Source of the DNA: JAAYBF01 sp963715445
GTDB taxonomy: Bacteria; Actinomycetota; Thermoleophilia; Solirubrobacterales; Thermoleophilaceae
Reading direction: 5' to 3'
Length of the DNA stretch: 64,000 bases
Assembly: GCA_963715445.1 (NCBI GenBank)
Contig: OY970240.1
Span: forward strand, 1,860,001-1,924,000
The translations under genes and the position numbers were made by a program. Every line of letters starts with the position of its first letter. Position 1 is the first letter of the stretch. Under the pieces are notes generated by a model. That model saw only the letters and a program-made list of their open reading frames with translations, was not told the DNA's origin and did no database searches. Positions 48,551 to 58,671 of this stretch are shown here, piece after piece.

Positions 48551-50095
48551 TTGAAGGACGTCCTCGAAGTGCCCAGGAAGCTCGTGCGCCGATCCTGCGC
48601 AGCGGGGTTGGCGGTCGCGATGATCGGCCTCGTGTCGGCCGGCTCGGCGGCCGCATCGTCGAGCCAGACGATGGTGTTCCAGGACAACTCCGTCTTCCTC
48701 GGGTTCTCCGATCACGATCCCGACTTGGCGATGGCCGAGGTGAAGGCGCTCGGAGTGGACACGATCAGGACCTTCGTGAGCTGGCGTCTCGTCTCTCCCA
48801 AGGTCGACGCGCGCAAGCGCCCCGCAGGCTTCGACGTGGGAGATCCCGATTCGCCCGGCTACCAGTGGTGGATGTACGACCAGCTCATCGATCGCGCCCG
48901 CAGGCACGGGCTCGATGTGCTGTTCACCCTCGCTCCTCCGATTCCCAACTGGGCATCCGACGAGCCGTCGCGCTGCCCGCATCGTATCGGCGGCTATCGC
49001 CGGGAGGGCTTCTCGTGCATGTGGAAGCCCTCGCCGCGGCTGTTCGGGCAGTTCGCGAAGGCCGTGGCGCTGCGCTACGGGAAGAACGCGCAGGGTCCCT
49101 ACGGAGGGATGGTCTCCCGCTACTCGCTGTGGAACGAGCCGAATCTGGAGCACTACCTCTATCCGCAGCTCAAGACCACGCGCTACGGCACGGTCGACGT
49201 GGCCGCCCGCCGCTATCGAGAGCTCTGGAGCGCCGGCTACAAGTCGATCGCCAAGTTCGATCCGGCGCATCGCGGCAAGGTGCTCTTCGGCGAGACCGCC
49301 GCGATCAGCTCACCTGTGGACACCCTCTACGCCGCCCTCTGCCTGGACCCGGAAGGGCGTCCCTTCCAGGGGCGCATGCGGGCCCTGCAGGGCTGCGCCC
49401 GGCCGCGGCGCCTGCCGATCGGCGGGCTCGCTCTCCATCCGTACAACCAGGAGGCGGTCGGCTCGGTGTTCACGCGCAGCCACACGGAGGACTCGCTGCC
49501 GCTTCCCTATCTGGGGCGGATGCACAAGATCCTGGACCAGGCCGCTCGCTATGGGCGGATACCGCCTTCTCGGGGGATCTACTTCACGGAGTTCGGCTTC
49601 CAGTCGAGCCCGCCCGATCCGTTCGGCGTGAGCCTGCCGCTCGGCCGTCACGCGGTGGCTCTCAACGAGGCGGAGCGGCTCTTCTTCGGGGACTCTCGGG
49701 TCAAGACGGTCGCTCAGTACGAGCTGTACGACGTGCCGGGCAGAGAGGCGTTCAACACCGGCCTGCGTAGGCTGAACGGCCGGCCAAAGCCCGCCTGGGC
49801 GGCGTTCCGGATGCCCCTCGTCGTGACCGAGCTCTCACCGAGCCTCGTGGAGGTATGGGGAGCCGTTCGGCCCGCCGACGGGAGCGTTCGTCCAGAGATC
49901 GAAGTGATCGGCCCGGGAGGCATGCGCACGGTGCGCCGCCCGCTCACGAACCGCTCCGGCTACTACCGCTTCAAGCTCCGCCGCCGGCACGCCGCCGACC
50001 TGCGCTACCGGGCCAGCTGGGTGAGCCCGACCGCCGATGTCATGCGCAGCCGCGTGGCGTCCGCCGGCCGGCCGATCCGGCCGGCGGTCGAGTAG
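48551..50095 (+). CDS. secreted clan GH-A glycoside hydrolase (GH5/GH39-like), copy 1
   Basis: The protein is about 514 residues with a signal peptide (SCAAGLAVAMIGLVSAGSAAA). The TIM-barrel part has the acid/base Glu196 in YSLWNEPNL and the nucleophile Glu347 in IYFTEFGFQ, the pair of clan GH-A retaining glycosidases. A beta-sandwich domain follows (VVTELSPSLVEVWGAV onward). The enzyme family is not certain. The paralogue at 50112-51617 is convergent and shares DPAHRGKVLFGE and FFGDSRVKTVAQY blocks. Start is uncertain; TTG at 48551 places the signal peptide after a 13-residue basic leader. Confidence 0.75.
   Translation: MKDVLEVPRKLVRRSCAAGLAVAMIGLVSAGSAAASSSQTMVFQDNSVFLGFSDHDPDLAMAEVKALGVDTIRTFVSWRLVSPKVDARKRPAGFDVGDPDSPGYQWWMYDQLIDRARRHGLDVLFTLAPPIPNWASDEPSRCPHRIGGYRREGFSCMWKPSPRLFGQFAKAVALRYGKNAQGPYGGMVSRYSLWNEPNLEHYLYPQLKTTRYGTVDVAARRYRELWSAGYKSIAKFDPAHRGKVLFGETAAISSPVDTLYAALCLDPEGRPFQGRMRALQGCARPRRLPIGGLALHPYNQEAVGSVFTRSHTEDSLPLPYLGRMHKILDQAARYGRIPPSRGIYFTEFGFQSSPPDPFGVSLPLGRHAVALNEAERLFFGDSRVKTVAQYELYDVPGREAFNTGLRRLNGRPKPAWAAFRMPLVVTELSPSLVEVWGAVRPADGSVRPEIEVIGPGGMRTVRRPLTNRSGYYRFKLRRRHAADLRYRASWVSPTADVMRSRVASAGRPIRPAVE
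50061..50087. terminator. GC hairpin at the end of the convergent hydrolase genes
   Basis: Perfect 11-base arms (50061-50071 and 50077-50087) lie in the last codons of the plus-strand hydrolase, 25 bases before the end of the convergent one. A bidirectional stop is possible, but no T tract is present. Confidence 0.35.
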
Positions 50096-50111
50096 CCCCC
50101 GAGCGGCTCGG

Positions 50112-51617
50112 CTAGTTGCGGTAGTAGGCGAGCTTCTTCGCGGACTTGGCGATCCGGCTGTAGGAGACCGTCCCGGTCAGCGGGTTCTGCCACTTGAGCC
50201 GCCAGCGGCCCGATGCCGCACCTGAGCGCCGCTGGGTGATCCGGAACGTGCCGAACGAGTTCAGCGACGGCCTCGCAACCGTGCTGAAGCCGCCACCGCT
50301 GCGTGCGAACTGGAGCTCGGGGCGCTCAATCGTCCCGAACAGGGTCCGCGATACGCGAGCCGGCCGCACCTGGCCGTAGACCTCCACGGCCTTCGAGGAC
50401 TTCTTCGTGATGACGATCGGCATCCGGTACGAGTCGTAGGCGGGCTTCTTGGCGCCGCCGGCGAAGCGCAGGCCGCTGTTGTACTCGCCTTCGTTACGCA
50501 CGTCCACGAGCTGGTACTGGGCGACGGTCTTGACCCGAGAGTCCCCGAAGAAGAGCCGGTCCGACTCGTTGATGTACTGGGCGTGCTGCCCTGGAGTGAC
50601 GGTCGAGGACGAGTCGGGCGGGTTGGTCTGGTAGCCGAACTCGGTGATGTAGATGCCACGGCCGCCGGGCGTGCGCTTCTTGCCCGCGGCGCGGTTCATC
50701 AGCTTGTGCAGGCGGGGCAGGTACTGCTGGGGCAGCGCGGTCTTGCTCGTGGTCTTGCGCCGCGGAGGGCCGAAGCCACCCTGGTTGTAGGGATGGATCG
50801 CGTAGCCGCCGATGGGCAGCTTCGCGGGCCGCTTGGGGCACTTGTGGAGGGCGCGCAGGCGGCCGCGGAAGGCGTTGCCGCTCGGGTCGAGGCAGAGCGC
50901 CGTGTACAGCGTGGGAATCGGCTCGCCGATCGCCGCGACCTCGCCGAAGAGCACCTTGCCGCGATGCGCCGGATCGAACTGGGCGATCGCCTTGTTGCCG
51001 GCGGTCCACAGCTGGCGGTAGTAGATGCCCGCCGTGTCGACGTTTCCGTACTTGGTCCGCTGAGGGGTCTGAGGAGTGATCCAGGTCTTGAGGTTCGGCT
51101 CGTTGTAGAGGGAGTACCAGTCGACCCTGCCGCGATAGCGCTTGGCGACGGCGGCCGCGAACGCCCCGAACTCGCTTGCGCGGGGCTTCCAGGTGCAGGG
51201 GACGCTCTTGCAGCGCTTGGGCTGCTCCGAGGCCCAGTGGGGGCCTGGGCCGGTGATCGTGAGTAGGACCTTCATGCCGCTCGCGCGGGCGAGGTTCACG
51301 ATCCGATCGGTGGGCGCCCAGTTGTAGACCGAGCTGTTCGGGTTGCTGGTGTCGAAGCCGGCCGGCTTCGTGCGCTCTCCGGGCCGGGTGTAGACGCGAT
51401 AGAAGAGGACGTTGCTGCGGATCACGTCGACTCCGAGGTCTCTCATCTCGCGCATCGCGGCGACGGGGTCCTCACCGCGGTCTCCGAAGAGCTCGGCGTC
51501 GTCCTGGAGCAGGCTGAGCTGCTTGGAGCCCGCGCCGGCGGCCTGGGGGAGAACGAGGACGGCGATCATGGCCAGCAGGGCGCAGACAAGCGTTGGGAGA
51601 GCTTTGAGGTTCCTCAT
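50112..51617 (-). CDS. secreted clan GH-A glycoside hydrolase (GH5/GH39-like), copy 2
   Basis: The 501-residue protein has a signal peptide (LVCALLAMIAVLVLPQAAGAG) and the same TIM-barrel plus sandwich layout as copy 1, with acid/base Glu173 in YSLYNEPNLKTW and nucleophile Glu326 in IYITEFGYQTNPP. Cysteines in PKRCKSVPCTW and the same DPAHRGKVLFGE block are kept. It is convergent to copy 1 with 16 bases between stops, an inverted duplication. Cellulase, xylosidase or other exo/endo activity cannot be distinguished without alignment. Confidence 0.82.
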   Translation of the reverse strand: MRNLKALPTLVCALLAMIAVLVLPQAAGAGSKQLSLLQDDAELFGDRGEDPVAAMREMRDLGVDVIRSNVLFYRVYTRPGERTKPAGFDTSNPNSSVYNWAPTDRIVNLARASGMKVLLTITGPGPHWASEQPKRCKSVPCTWKPRASEFGAFAAAVAKRYRGRVDWYSLYNEPNLKTWITPQTPQRTKYGNVDTAGIYYRQLWTAGNKAIAQFDPAHRGKVLFGEVAAIGEPIPTLYTALCLDPSGNAFRGRLRALHKCPKRPAKLPIGGYAIHPYNQGGFGPPRRKTTSKTALPQQYLPRLHKLMNRAAGKKRTPGGRGIYITEFGYQTNPPDSSSTVTPGQHAQYINESDRLFFGDSRVKTVAQYQLVDVRNEGEYNSGLRFAGGAKKPAYDSYRMPIVITKKSSKAVEVYGQVRPARVSRTLFGTIERPELQFARSGGGFSTVARPSLNSFGTFRITQRRSGAASGRWRLKWQNPLTGTVSYSRIAKSAKKLAYYRN

Positions 51618-51708
51618 GAGTCCCTTCAGTCAGAGCCCCGGCGAAGCCGGCGCGAGGCGGTTGACGGTGTCGCGATAGTACACACGGACACCGACCGGAA
51701 GTTGCGGT

Positions 51709-53724
51709 CTAGCGGTACAGGGGAGTGCGCGCGAAGCGCTCGCGGAGGGCGTTCCAGGCAGGCTTGCGGCGGCCTTCGTAGGTGAGCACGCCCTTGTGGT
51801 GGCGGATGTTGTCGTTGGGCCCGCCGCCCTCCACGGCGCCCCCTCTCCAGCCGGGGAAGATCTCGAACTCGCGCAGCGTCCAGTGGATCGCGCCCGACAT
51901 GAACGGCAGGCGGTCCACCAGGTCGATCGTGCGCGCCACATGGGCGGCCTGGAACGCGTAGCTGCCCTTGACCCCGGCCGCGAAGCCGGCCATGTCCGGC
52001 CGTCCCTCGGCGCCGAACTCGGTCATCACGAGCGCCTTGTCCGGGTAGTGGTCGCGCATCTGGAGCAGGAAGGGCTCGAGCAGCCGGAAGTCCTCCACCC
52101 ACGGGTACCAGCCGAAGTACTGGTTGATCCCGATCAGGTCGAAGGCGCCGTAGGTGAACTGCTCCTCCAGGTAGGGGCGGGTCTTGATGTCCACCGCGAT
52201 CGGGACCGTCGGATCGGTCGCGCGCGCGACCGTGGCCGCGTCGAGCAGGAACCGCTTCGTGGTGCCGAGCTGATCGGGCTTGAAGGTCAGCTCGTTGCCA
52301 ACCGAGTTGACGATCACCGAGGGGTGGTTGCGCGCGGCCTTGACGGTCCGCTCCACCTGGTCCACGGCGCGGGCGCGGTCGATCTCGTTCCCGAGCAGGT
52401 TGGCGCGGTGGTCCCGCTGCCAGACCGGCGCCTGGTTGTAGACCATGATTCCCGCCTTGTCGAGCCGTTGGAGGAGGCCCTCGCTGAGCACGTAGTGCGA
52501 GCGGGTCACGTTCGCGCCGAGCTCCTTGAGCTCGCGCACCACGGTGTCCATGTCCTGTCCGGTGGTGGCGGCGCCGTGCCCGGGGAAGTCCTCGTGGATC
52601 GAGGCTCCGCGCAGGTTCACGCGGCGGTTGTTGAGGTAAAGCAGGCCGCGCTTGACCCCGATCGAGCGCAGCCCGATGCGCCGGCGCTCGATCTGCGTGG
52701 TGCGCCCGTCGTAGGTGACGGTGACGCGCGCGTCGTAGAGCTGCGGCCGCTCGGGGGACCAGAGCTTGGGCGCCGGCACGGGCATCTCGAGGCTCACCCT
52801 GCGGCGACCCTTGCGAGAGCCGCGGATCTCGAAGGTCTTCTCGATCGTGCGCGCTCCGGGAGGCTTCAAGCGGATGGTCAGCTCGGGCTGCGGGGGCCGC
52901 CAGCCTGCTGCCTTGCGGGGATCCTTCGCCTCCTTGCGTGGGACCTTCTCGCTCTTGCGGGGAGCCTTCGCCTCGGGGAGCTTGTCCAGCACGCCGTCCA
53001 CCAGCAGCGAGGCTCGGCAGCGCAGCGCCGGCCCCCTGCAGGTGACGTCGGACATCAGCCCCAGGTCGCGCACGGCGGCCTTGCCGATCGGCAGGAGGCT
53101 CACCGGGCGGGTGATGCCGCCCCAGTTCCACCAGCCCTCGGGCAGGCGCGGGTCCTTGCGGCTGTCCACGAGCACCTCGAGAGTGTTGATCCTGCCGGGG
53201 CGCAGCCCGCGCGCCGGAAGCTCGAACGGGGTGTAGGGGTCGACTCTCACGCCCAGCTGCCTGCCGTTGAGCGAGACGGTCGCGCGGCGGCGCACCTGCT
53301 CGAACCTCAGCACCCAGTCGAAGCCCTTGGCGACCGGCGCCCGAAAGCGCAGCCTGTAGAGCTTGACGCTGCCGCCGAAGAAGGCTGATCGGGCGCGGCC
53401 CTGGAAGACGCTGGGAACCCGCACCGGCCGCCAGTCGCCCGGAGCCTGCGAGGCGCGGCTGCGCAGCAGCTCGGTGGAGGCGCCGGCCGCGCTCGGCTGA
53501 CCTTCCTCCGGGGGCTTGGGCTGAGGCTGGGCGGGCGCCGCGGAGACGTCCCGGATCTCCCAGCCCGTCCGCAGCTGCACGGGCTTCGGCACCTTGGCGG
53601 CCTCCTTGGCGGGGGCTGCCGCGGCCGCTGCGGGGCAGAGGGCGGCGCACGCGGCCACGATGCCCGCCAGCGCGAGCGAGGCTCCCCGGGCGGAGGGGGC
53701 GGCGGGGCGGGACGTCCTGCTCAT
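51709..53724 (-). CDS. secreted GH2-family glycoside hydrolase
   Basis: The 671-residue enzyme has a signal peptide (GASLALAGIVAACAALCPAAAA). It has the GH2 sugar-binding sandwich (SVFQGRARSAFFGGSVKLYR, FEQVRRRATVSLNGRQLG, WWNWGGITRPVSLL), an Ig-like domain and the TIM barrel with acid/base Glu478 in VNSVGNELTF and nucleophile Glu569 in VMTEFGAEG. Beta-glucuronidase- or beta-galactosidase-like activity is most likely. Oddity: a basic insert (RKSEKVPRKEAKDPRK) lies in the Ig-like domain. TACTGC lies seven bases before the ATG at 53724. Confidence 0.9.
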   Translation of the reverse strand: MSRTSRPAAPSARGASLALAGIVAACAALCPAAAAAAPAKEAAKVPKPVQLRTGWEIRDVSAAPAQPQPKPPEEGQPSAAGASTELLRSRASQAPGDWRPVRVPSVFQGRARSAFFGGSVKLYRLRFRAPVAKGFDWVLRFEQVRRRATVSLNGRQLGVRVDPYTPFELPARGLRPGRINTLEVLVDSRKDPRLPEGWWNWGGITRPVSLLPIGKAAVRDLGLMSDVTCRGPALRCRASLLVDGVLDKLPEAKAPRKSEKVPRKEAKDPRKAAGWRPPQPELTIRLKPPGARTIEKTFEIRGSRKGRRRVSLEMPVPAPKLWSPERPQLYDARVTVTYDGRTTQIERRRIGLRSIGVKRGLLYLNNRRVNLRGASIHEDFPGHGAATTGQDMDTVVRELKELGANVTRSHYVLSEGLLQRLDKAGIMVYNQAPVWQRDHRANLLGNEIDRARAVDQVERTVKAARNHPSVIVNSVGNELTFKPDQLGTTKRFLLDAATVARATDPTVPIAVDIKTRPYLEEQFTYGAFDLIGINQYFGWYPWVEDFRLLEPFLLQMRDHYPDKALVMTEFGAEGRPDMAGFAAGVKGSYAFQAAHVARTIDLVDRLPFMSGAIHWTLREFEIFPGWRGGAVEGGGPNDNIRHHKGVLTYEGRRKPAWNALRERFARTPLYR

Positions 53725-53869
53725 ACGAGGCAGTAACCCTGCTCGGCTGCTGAGGTTGTGGCGATCGGTGGCGGCTGGCACAAGGAGTCCCATCCTTGCG
53801 AAGACGGGAGCCGTACGCGTAGGAGCCCGCATCGGGACCGGTGCTCCACGGAAGTGGGGCGCTTGTAGT

Positions 53870-53875
53870 CATAAT
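53870..53875 (+). promoter_or_regulatory. ccmE: -10 element of the ccmE-ccmF operon
   Basis: CATAAT ends eight bases before the ATG at 53884. Confidence 0.5.
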
Positions 53876-53883
53876 CAGCGGCG

Positions 53884-54285
53884 ATGGATCCGCAGCGAAA
53901 GCGCAAGGCTCGTCTGGTGATCGCTCTGAGCGCCGCCGTGCTCCTTGCGAGCGCGCTCGTCTACACGAGCTTCAGCGCCTCAACGGAGGCGAGCACCCCC
54001 TCCGATCTGCTGGCTAACGCGGAGCCTGGGCGCTCGTACCAGCTGACCGGCAAGGTCGTGCGCGACTCCGTCGAGCGCGACGGCGATCGCCTGATGTTCA
54101 AGATTCGCGATCGCGAGGGCCCGGCATCGGTGCCGGTCACCTACGAGGGAGTTGTGCCCGACCCGTTCAGGGAGGGTCGCGAGGTCATCGTGTCCGGTGA
54201 GCTGAAGCGAGGCACCTTCCTGGCCGAGCGCGACTCGCTGGTAACGAAGTGCCCCTCCAAGTTCACCAAGGACGAGAACGCCTGA
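53884..54285 (+). CDS. ccmE: haem chaperone CcmE
   Basis: The 133-residue protein has a membrane anchor (LVIALSAAVLLASALVYTSF) and the OB-fold CcmE domain (YQLTGKVVRDSVERDGDR, VTYEGVVPDPFREGREVIVSGEL). The haem-attachment segment is VTKCPSKFTKDE with Cys123 in place of the usual His. Archaea and some bacteria use a CxxxY variant; here the Tyr is Phe127 (CxxxF). It accepts haem from CcmC and passes it to CcmF. ccmF starts two bases after its stop. Confidence 0.9.
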   Translation: MDPQRKRKARLVIALSAAVLLASALVYTSFSASTEASTPSDLLANAEPGRSYQLTGKVVRDSVERDGDRLMFKIRDREGPASVPVTYEGVVPDPFREGREVIVSGELKRGTFLAERDSLVTKCPSKFTKDENA

Positions 54286-54286
54286 T

Positions 54287-56446
<2,160 letters not shown>

Positions 56447-56447
56447 C

Positions 56448-56735
56448 GTGGAGTACGGGATCGCACTCATAGCTCTCGCGGTGCTGGTGGCGGCCGTGGT
56501 CGTGAGGCCGTTGATCCGCGGCGTGGACGACGAGAAGGTGGAGAGCGCGAGCCGCGAGGAGCTCTTGGCGGCGAAGGAGGCCAAGTACGGCGAGATTCGC
56601 GACGCGCGCCTCGACTTCGAGATGGGAAAGGTCTCCAAGGAGGACCACCGCGAGATGGATCAGGAGCTGCGGGCGCAGGCGATCGAGATACTCACCCGGC
56701 TCGACGCGCTGGACGGCAAGTCCCCCGGGGCCTGA
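56448..56735 (+). CDS. CcmI-like small membrane protein
   Basis: The 95-residue product has an N-terminal membrane segment (GIALIALAVLVAAVVVRPL) and a helical tail (SREELLAAKEAKYGEIRDARLD, GKVSKEDHREMDQELRAQAI, EILTRLDALD). This is the same design as the N-terminal part of CcmI/CycH, the apocytochrome chaperone, without the TPR part. GTG start one base after the ccmF stop. A role in cytochrome c maturation is inferred from position. Confidence 0.75.
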   Translation: MEYGIALIALAVLVAAVVVRPLIRGVDDEKVESASREELLAAKEAKYGEIRDARLDFEMGKVSKEDHREMDQELRAQAIEILTRLDALDGKSPGA

Positions 56736-56740
56736 ACCGC

Positions 56741-56746
56741 TACGCT
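56741..56746 (+). promoter_or_regulatory. secG: -10 element of secG
   Basis: TACGCT ends eight bases before the ATG at 56755. Confidence 0.45.
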
Positions 56747-56754
56747 GCCGAGCG

Positions 56755-56979
56755 ATGGAAGCGATTCTCAGCGGCCTTCAGATCATCCTGTCCGTCGTCC
56801 TGATCGCCTTGGTGCTGCTGCACTCGGGCAAGGATGCGGGGCTTTCGGGCGCCTTCGGCGTCGGCGGCGGCAGCGGCCCGCTCGGGGGAGGCTCGCTGGT
56901 CGAGCGGAACCTCACGCGCTGGACGATCTTCTTCGCCTGCGTCTGGGTCGTGAACGTCCTCGTGCTGCTGAAGATCTAG
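56755..56979 (+). CDS. secG: preprotein translocase subunit SecG
   Basis: The 74-residue protein has two membrane segments (LQIILSVVLIALVLLHSG and WTIFFACVWVVNVLVLL) flanking a Gly-rich loop with GKDAGLSGAFGVGGGSG. It is the small auxiliary subunit of the SecYEG translocon. In many actinobacteria it sits after tpiA; here it is 20 kb away beside the ccm genes. Confidence 0.9.
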   Translation: MEAILSGLQIILSVVLIALVLLHSGKDAGLSGAFGVGGGSGPLGGGSLVERNLTRWTIFFACVWVVNVLVLLKI

Positions 56980-57324
56980 CGCCCCGAGCGGCACCCGCCG
57001 GGCTCCGCGCCTCAGCACTCGTGCTGCGGCGACCTTTCAGTCGACTAAGCGCAGGGTGCGCGCCCGCAGCGGTGGGCACATCGCTCCCACCCTGGGCAAA
57101 GGCCCCAATCGACGAAAGCCGAGGGGGGTAGTGCGCCGGAACTCTGCCCTACAGCAACAAGAGTGCCGGCTTCGTGCAACAAATCTGCTCGGGTAGATCC
57201 CGGCACCGACCGCTCAGCCACCGACTGCGGAGAGCAATCGGTCCATGGCTCGAGGCGTTCGGTAAGGCTCCGCGGAGCCCTTGCCGATGGTGCCGCGTGG
57301 CGTCATGCGGGAGGAGGAGCGCGG
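56980..57324. other. 345-base intergenic region upstream of the anchored sigma factor
   Basis: No credible gene was found. It holds a short dyad CAGCAC/GTGCTG (57013-57026), which may end secG transcription, and a 14-base palindrome GGCTCCGCGGAGCC at 57266-57279. The final 15 bases carry the ribosome binding site of the sigma factor gene. The A+T-richer patches near 57150-57180 could hold its promoter. Confidence 0.5.
57310..57317 (+). promoter_or_regulatory. ribosome binding site of the anchored sigma factor
   Basis: GGAGGAGG lies seven bases before the GTG at 57325 and fixes that start against the longer open frame upstream. Confidence 0.65.
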
Positions 57325-58590
57325 GTGCAGGCTGTAGCTAGCCGGGATACCGCCACCAAGGACTACGAGCTCTATCGGCGCCCTGTGATGGGGATGCTCG
57401 CCAAGCGCTTTCCACGCTTCGACGAGAACGAGCGGCTCGAGATCTACCACGAGGCATGGGCGCGGGTCTTCGTGAAGCGTGAGCGAGGGGAGGAGATCCG
57501 GTCCTTGCGCGCCTACCTCCTGCAGACGGCGGCGGCCGAGGCGATGAATGCGGTGACTCGGGGCAGGCCACCGGTGCCGATAGGTCCGGACGACCCGGCG
57601 GTGACGGGCCTCGAAGACGAGGGCTCCGCCGTTGAGGACCGCGTGCTGATGCGCGATCAGGTGAGGCTCGCCAGGGAGATGATCGACAGCCTCGAGGGCC
57701 GGCAGCGCGACCTCTTGAAGCTGCGCTGGGATCTGCAGCTGAGCGCGAGCGAGGTGCGCGCCGCTCTCGGCCTCACCCACCGTCAGTACCAGCGGCTGGC
57801 GGAGGAGGGAGCGGCGGTGATCGCCTCTCGTGTGCGCGACCTGGAGGACGGCACCTGGTCCCGCCGCCAACGCAGCCTCCTGACGGCCTGCCTCATCGAC
57901 GTCGGCGATGTCGATGGCCTCCGCCCGGGAATCGCCAGCGACGAGCAGCGTGCCGAGGCGCAGCGGCTGCTCGCCTCCGATCCCCATGTGGCCGCTCTCT
58001 ACCTCGAGGTGCGTGGAGCCATGCGGCGCGCGGCGGCGATCCTGCCGCTGCCGGCCATCCCTCTGGGAGACGGCTTCCTCCATGCCGCGATCGGTGATCG
58101 CATCGCCGCCTTCACGGACCAGGTGGGCTCGCTCCTCGATGCCGCGAGGCAGCAGGCCACGGGCGCTTACCTCCGCGCTGCCGACCTGACTCCCTTCGCC
58201 GGTGCCTCACCGAGCGCCTTCGCCGCAACTGTCGCCGGCTGCGTGGCTCTCGGCGGCGGCACCTACGTCGCCGCCGAGGGCCTCCCGAACACGACGCCCC
58301 CATCGGAAGGCTCTTCACCGATCGCATCAGGGCAAACCGCGAAGGCTGCCCCTAAGACCCCAGACAAGAAGAGGGCAAAGCCTCGCCGCGAAGCGCCGAA
58401 GCCAGCGAGACCCAAGCAGGCCAAGCCCGAGTCCCATCAGCAGCGCGCCACTCCGCTGCCCGCCCAACCCACTCTGCCTGACCCGGGGGGCCCACCGTCG
58501 GCTCGACCGTCTGAAGATCGGTCTGCACCGCCACCGACGGCTCCCACGAACGCGGGCGCAAAAGAGTTCGGGTTCGAGGGCAAGCCGTAG
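57325..58590 (+). CDS. sigma-70 family factor with C-terminal membrane segment
   Basis: The 421-residue protein has an N-terminal sigma region 2 (residues 12-80, ending LRAYLLQTAAAEAMNAV) and region 4 (115-175, DSLEGRQRDLLKLRW and THRQYQRLAEEG). A helical stretch follows (180-290, with RSLLTACLIDVGDV and AQRLLASDPHVAALYLEV) that looks like the cytoplasmic part of an anti-sigma factor. Then comes a hydrophobic segment (AFAATVAGCVALGGGTYVAA, about 298-317) and a Lys/Pro-rich tail ending KEFGFEGKP. It may be a membrane-tethered sigma factor controlled by an outside signal. Its neighbour, the exported protein at 58672, is 82 bases downstream. Confidence 0.75.
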   Translation: MQAVASRDTATKDYELYRRPVMGMLAKRFPRFDENERLEIYHEAWARVFVKRERGEEIRSLRAYLLQTAAAEAMNAVTRGRPPVPIGPDDPAVTGLEDEGSAVEDRVLMRDQVRLAREMIDSLEGRQRDLLKLRWDLQLSASEVRAALGLTHRQYQRLAEEGAAVIASRVRDLEDGTWSRRQRSLLTACLIDVGDVDGLRPGIASDEQRAEAQRLLASDPHVAALYLEVRGAMRRAAAILPLPAIPLGDGFLHAAIGDRIAAFTDQVGSLLDAARQQATGAYLRAADLTPFAGASPSAFAATVAGCVALGGGTYVAAEGLPNTTPPSEGSSPIASGQTAKAAPKTPDKKRAKPRREAPKPARPKQAKPESHQQRATPLPAQPTLPDPGGPPSARPSEDRSAPPPTAPTNAGAKEFGFEGKP

Positions 58591-58659
58591 CACCGGTAGC
58601 CGGACGACTAACACGCTGGACAGAACCGAAAGGGAGTGATGTCGCATATCAGTACGAGT

Positions 58660-58665
58660 GGAGGG
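58660..58665 (+). promoter_or_regulatory. ribosome binding site fixing the start of the exported protein
   Basis: GGAGGG is six bases before the ATG at 58672, a better context than the GTG/ATG pair at 58636-58639, and places the signal peptide at the N-terminus. Confidence 0.65.
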
Positions 58666-58671
58666 CAAGTG

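Noticed and set aside
51626..53872. A 748-codon frame on the minus strand overlapping the GH2 gene in another phase
   Set aside because: It is a shadow frame: it lacks the GH2 motifs, which lie in the neighbouring frame.
47627..53880. The tRNA-Gly to ccmE interval as a mobile genomic island
   Set aside because: No integrase, no repeat of the tRNA end and no composition shift were seen, so it is kept only as a weak observation on ccm gene splitting.
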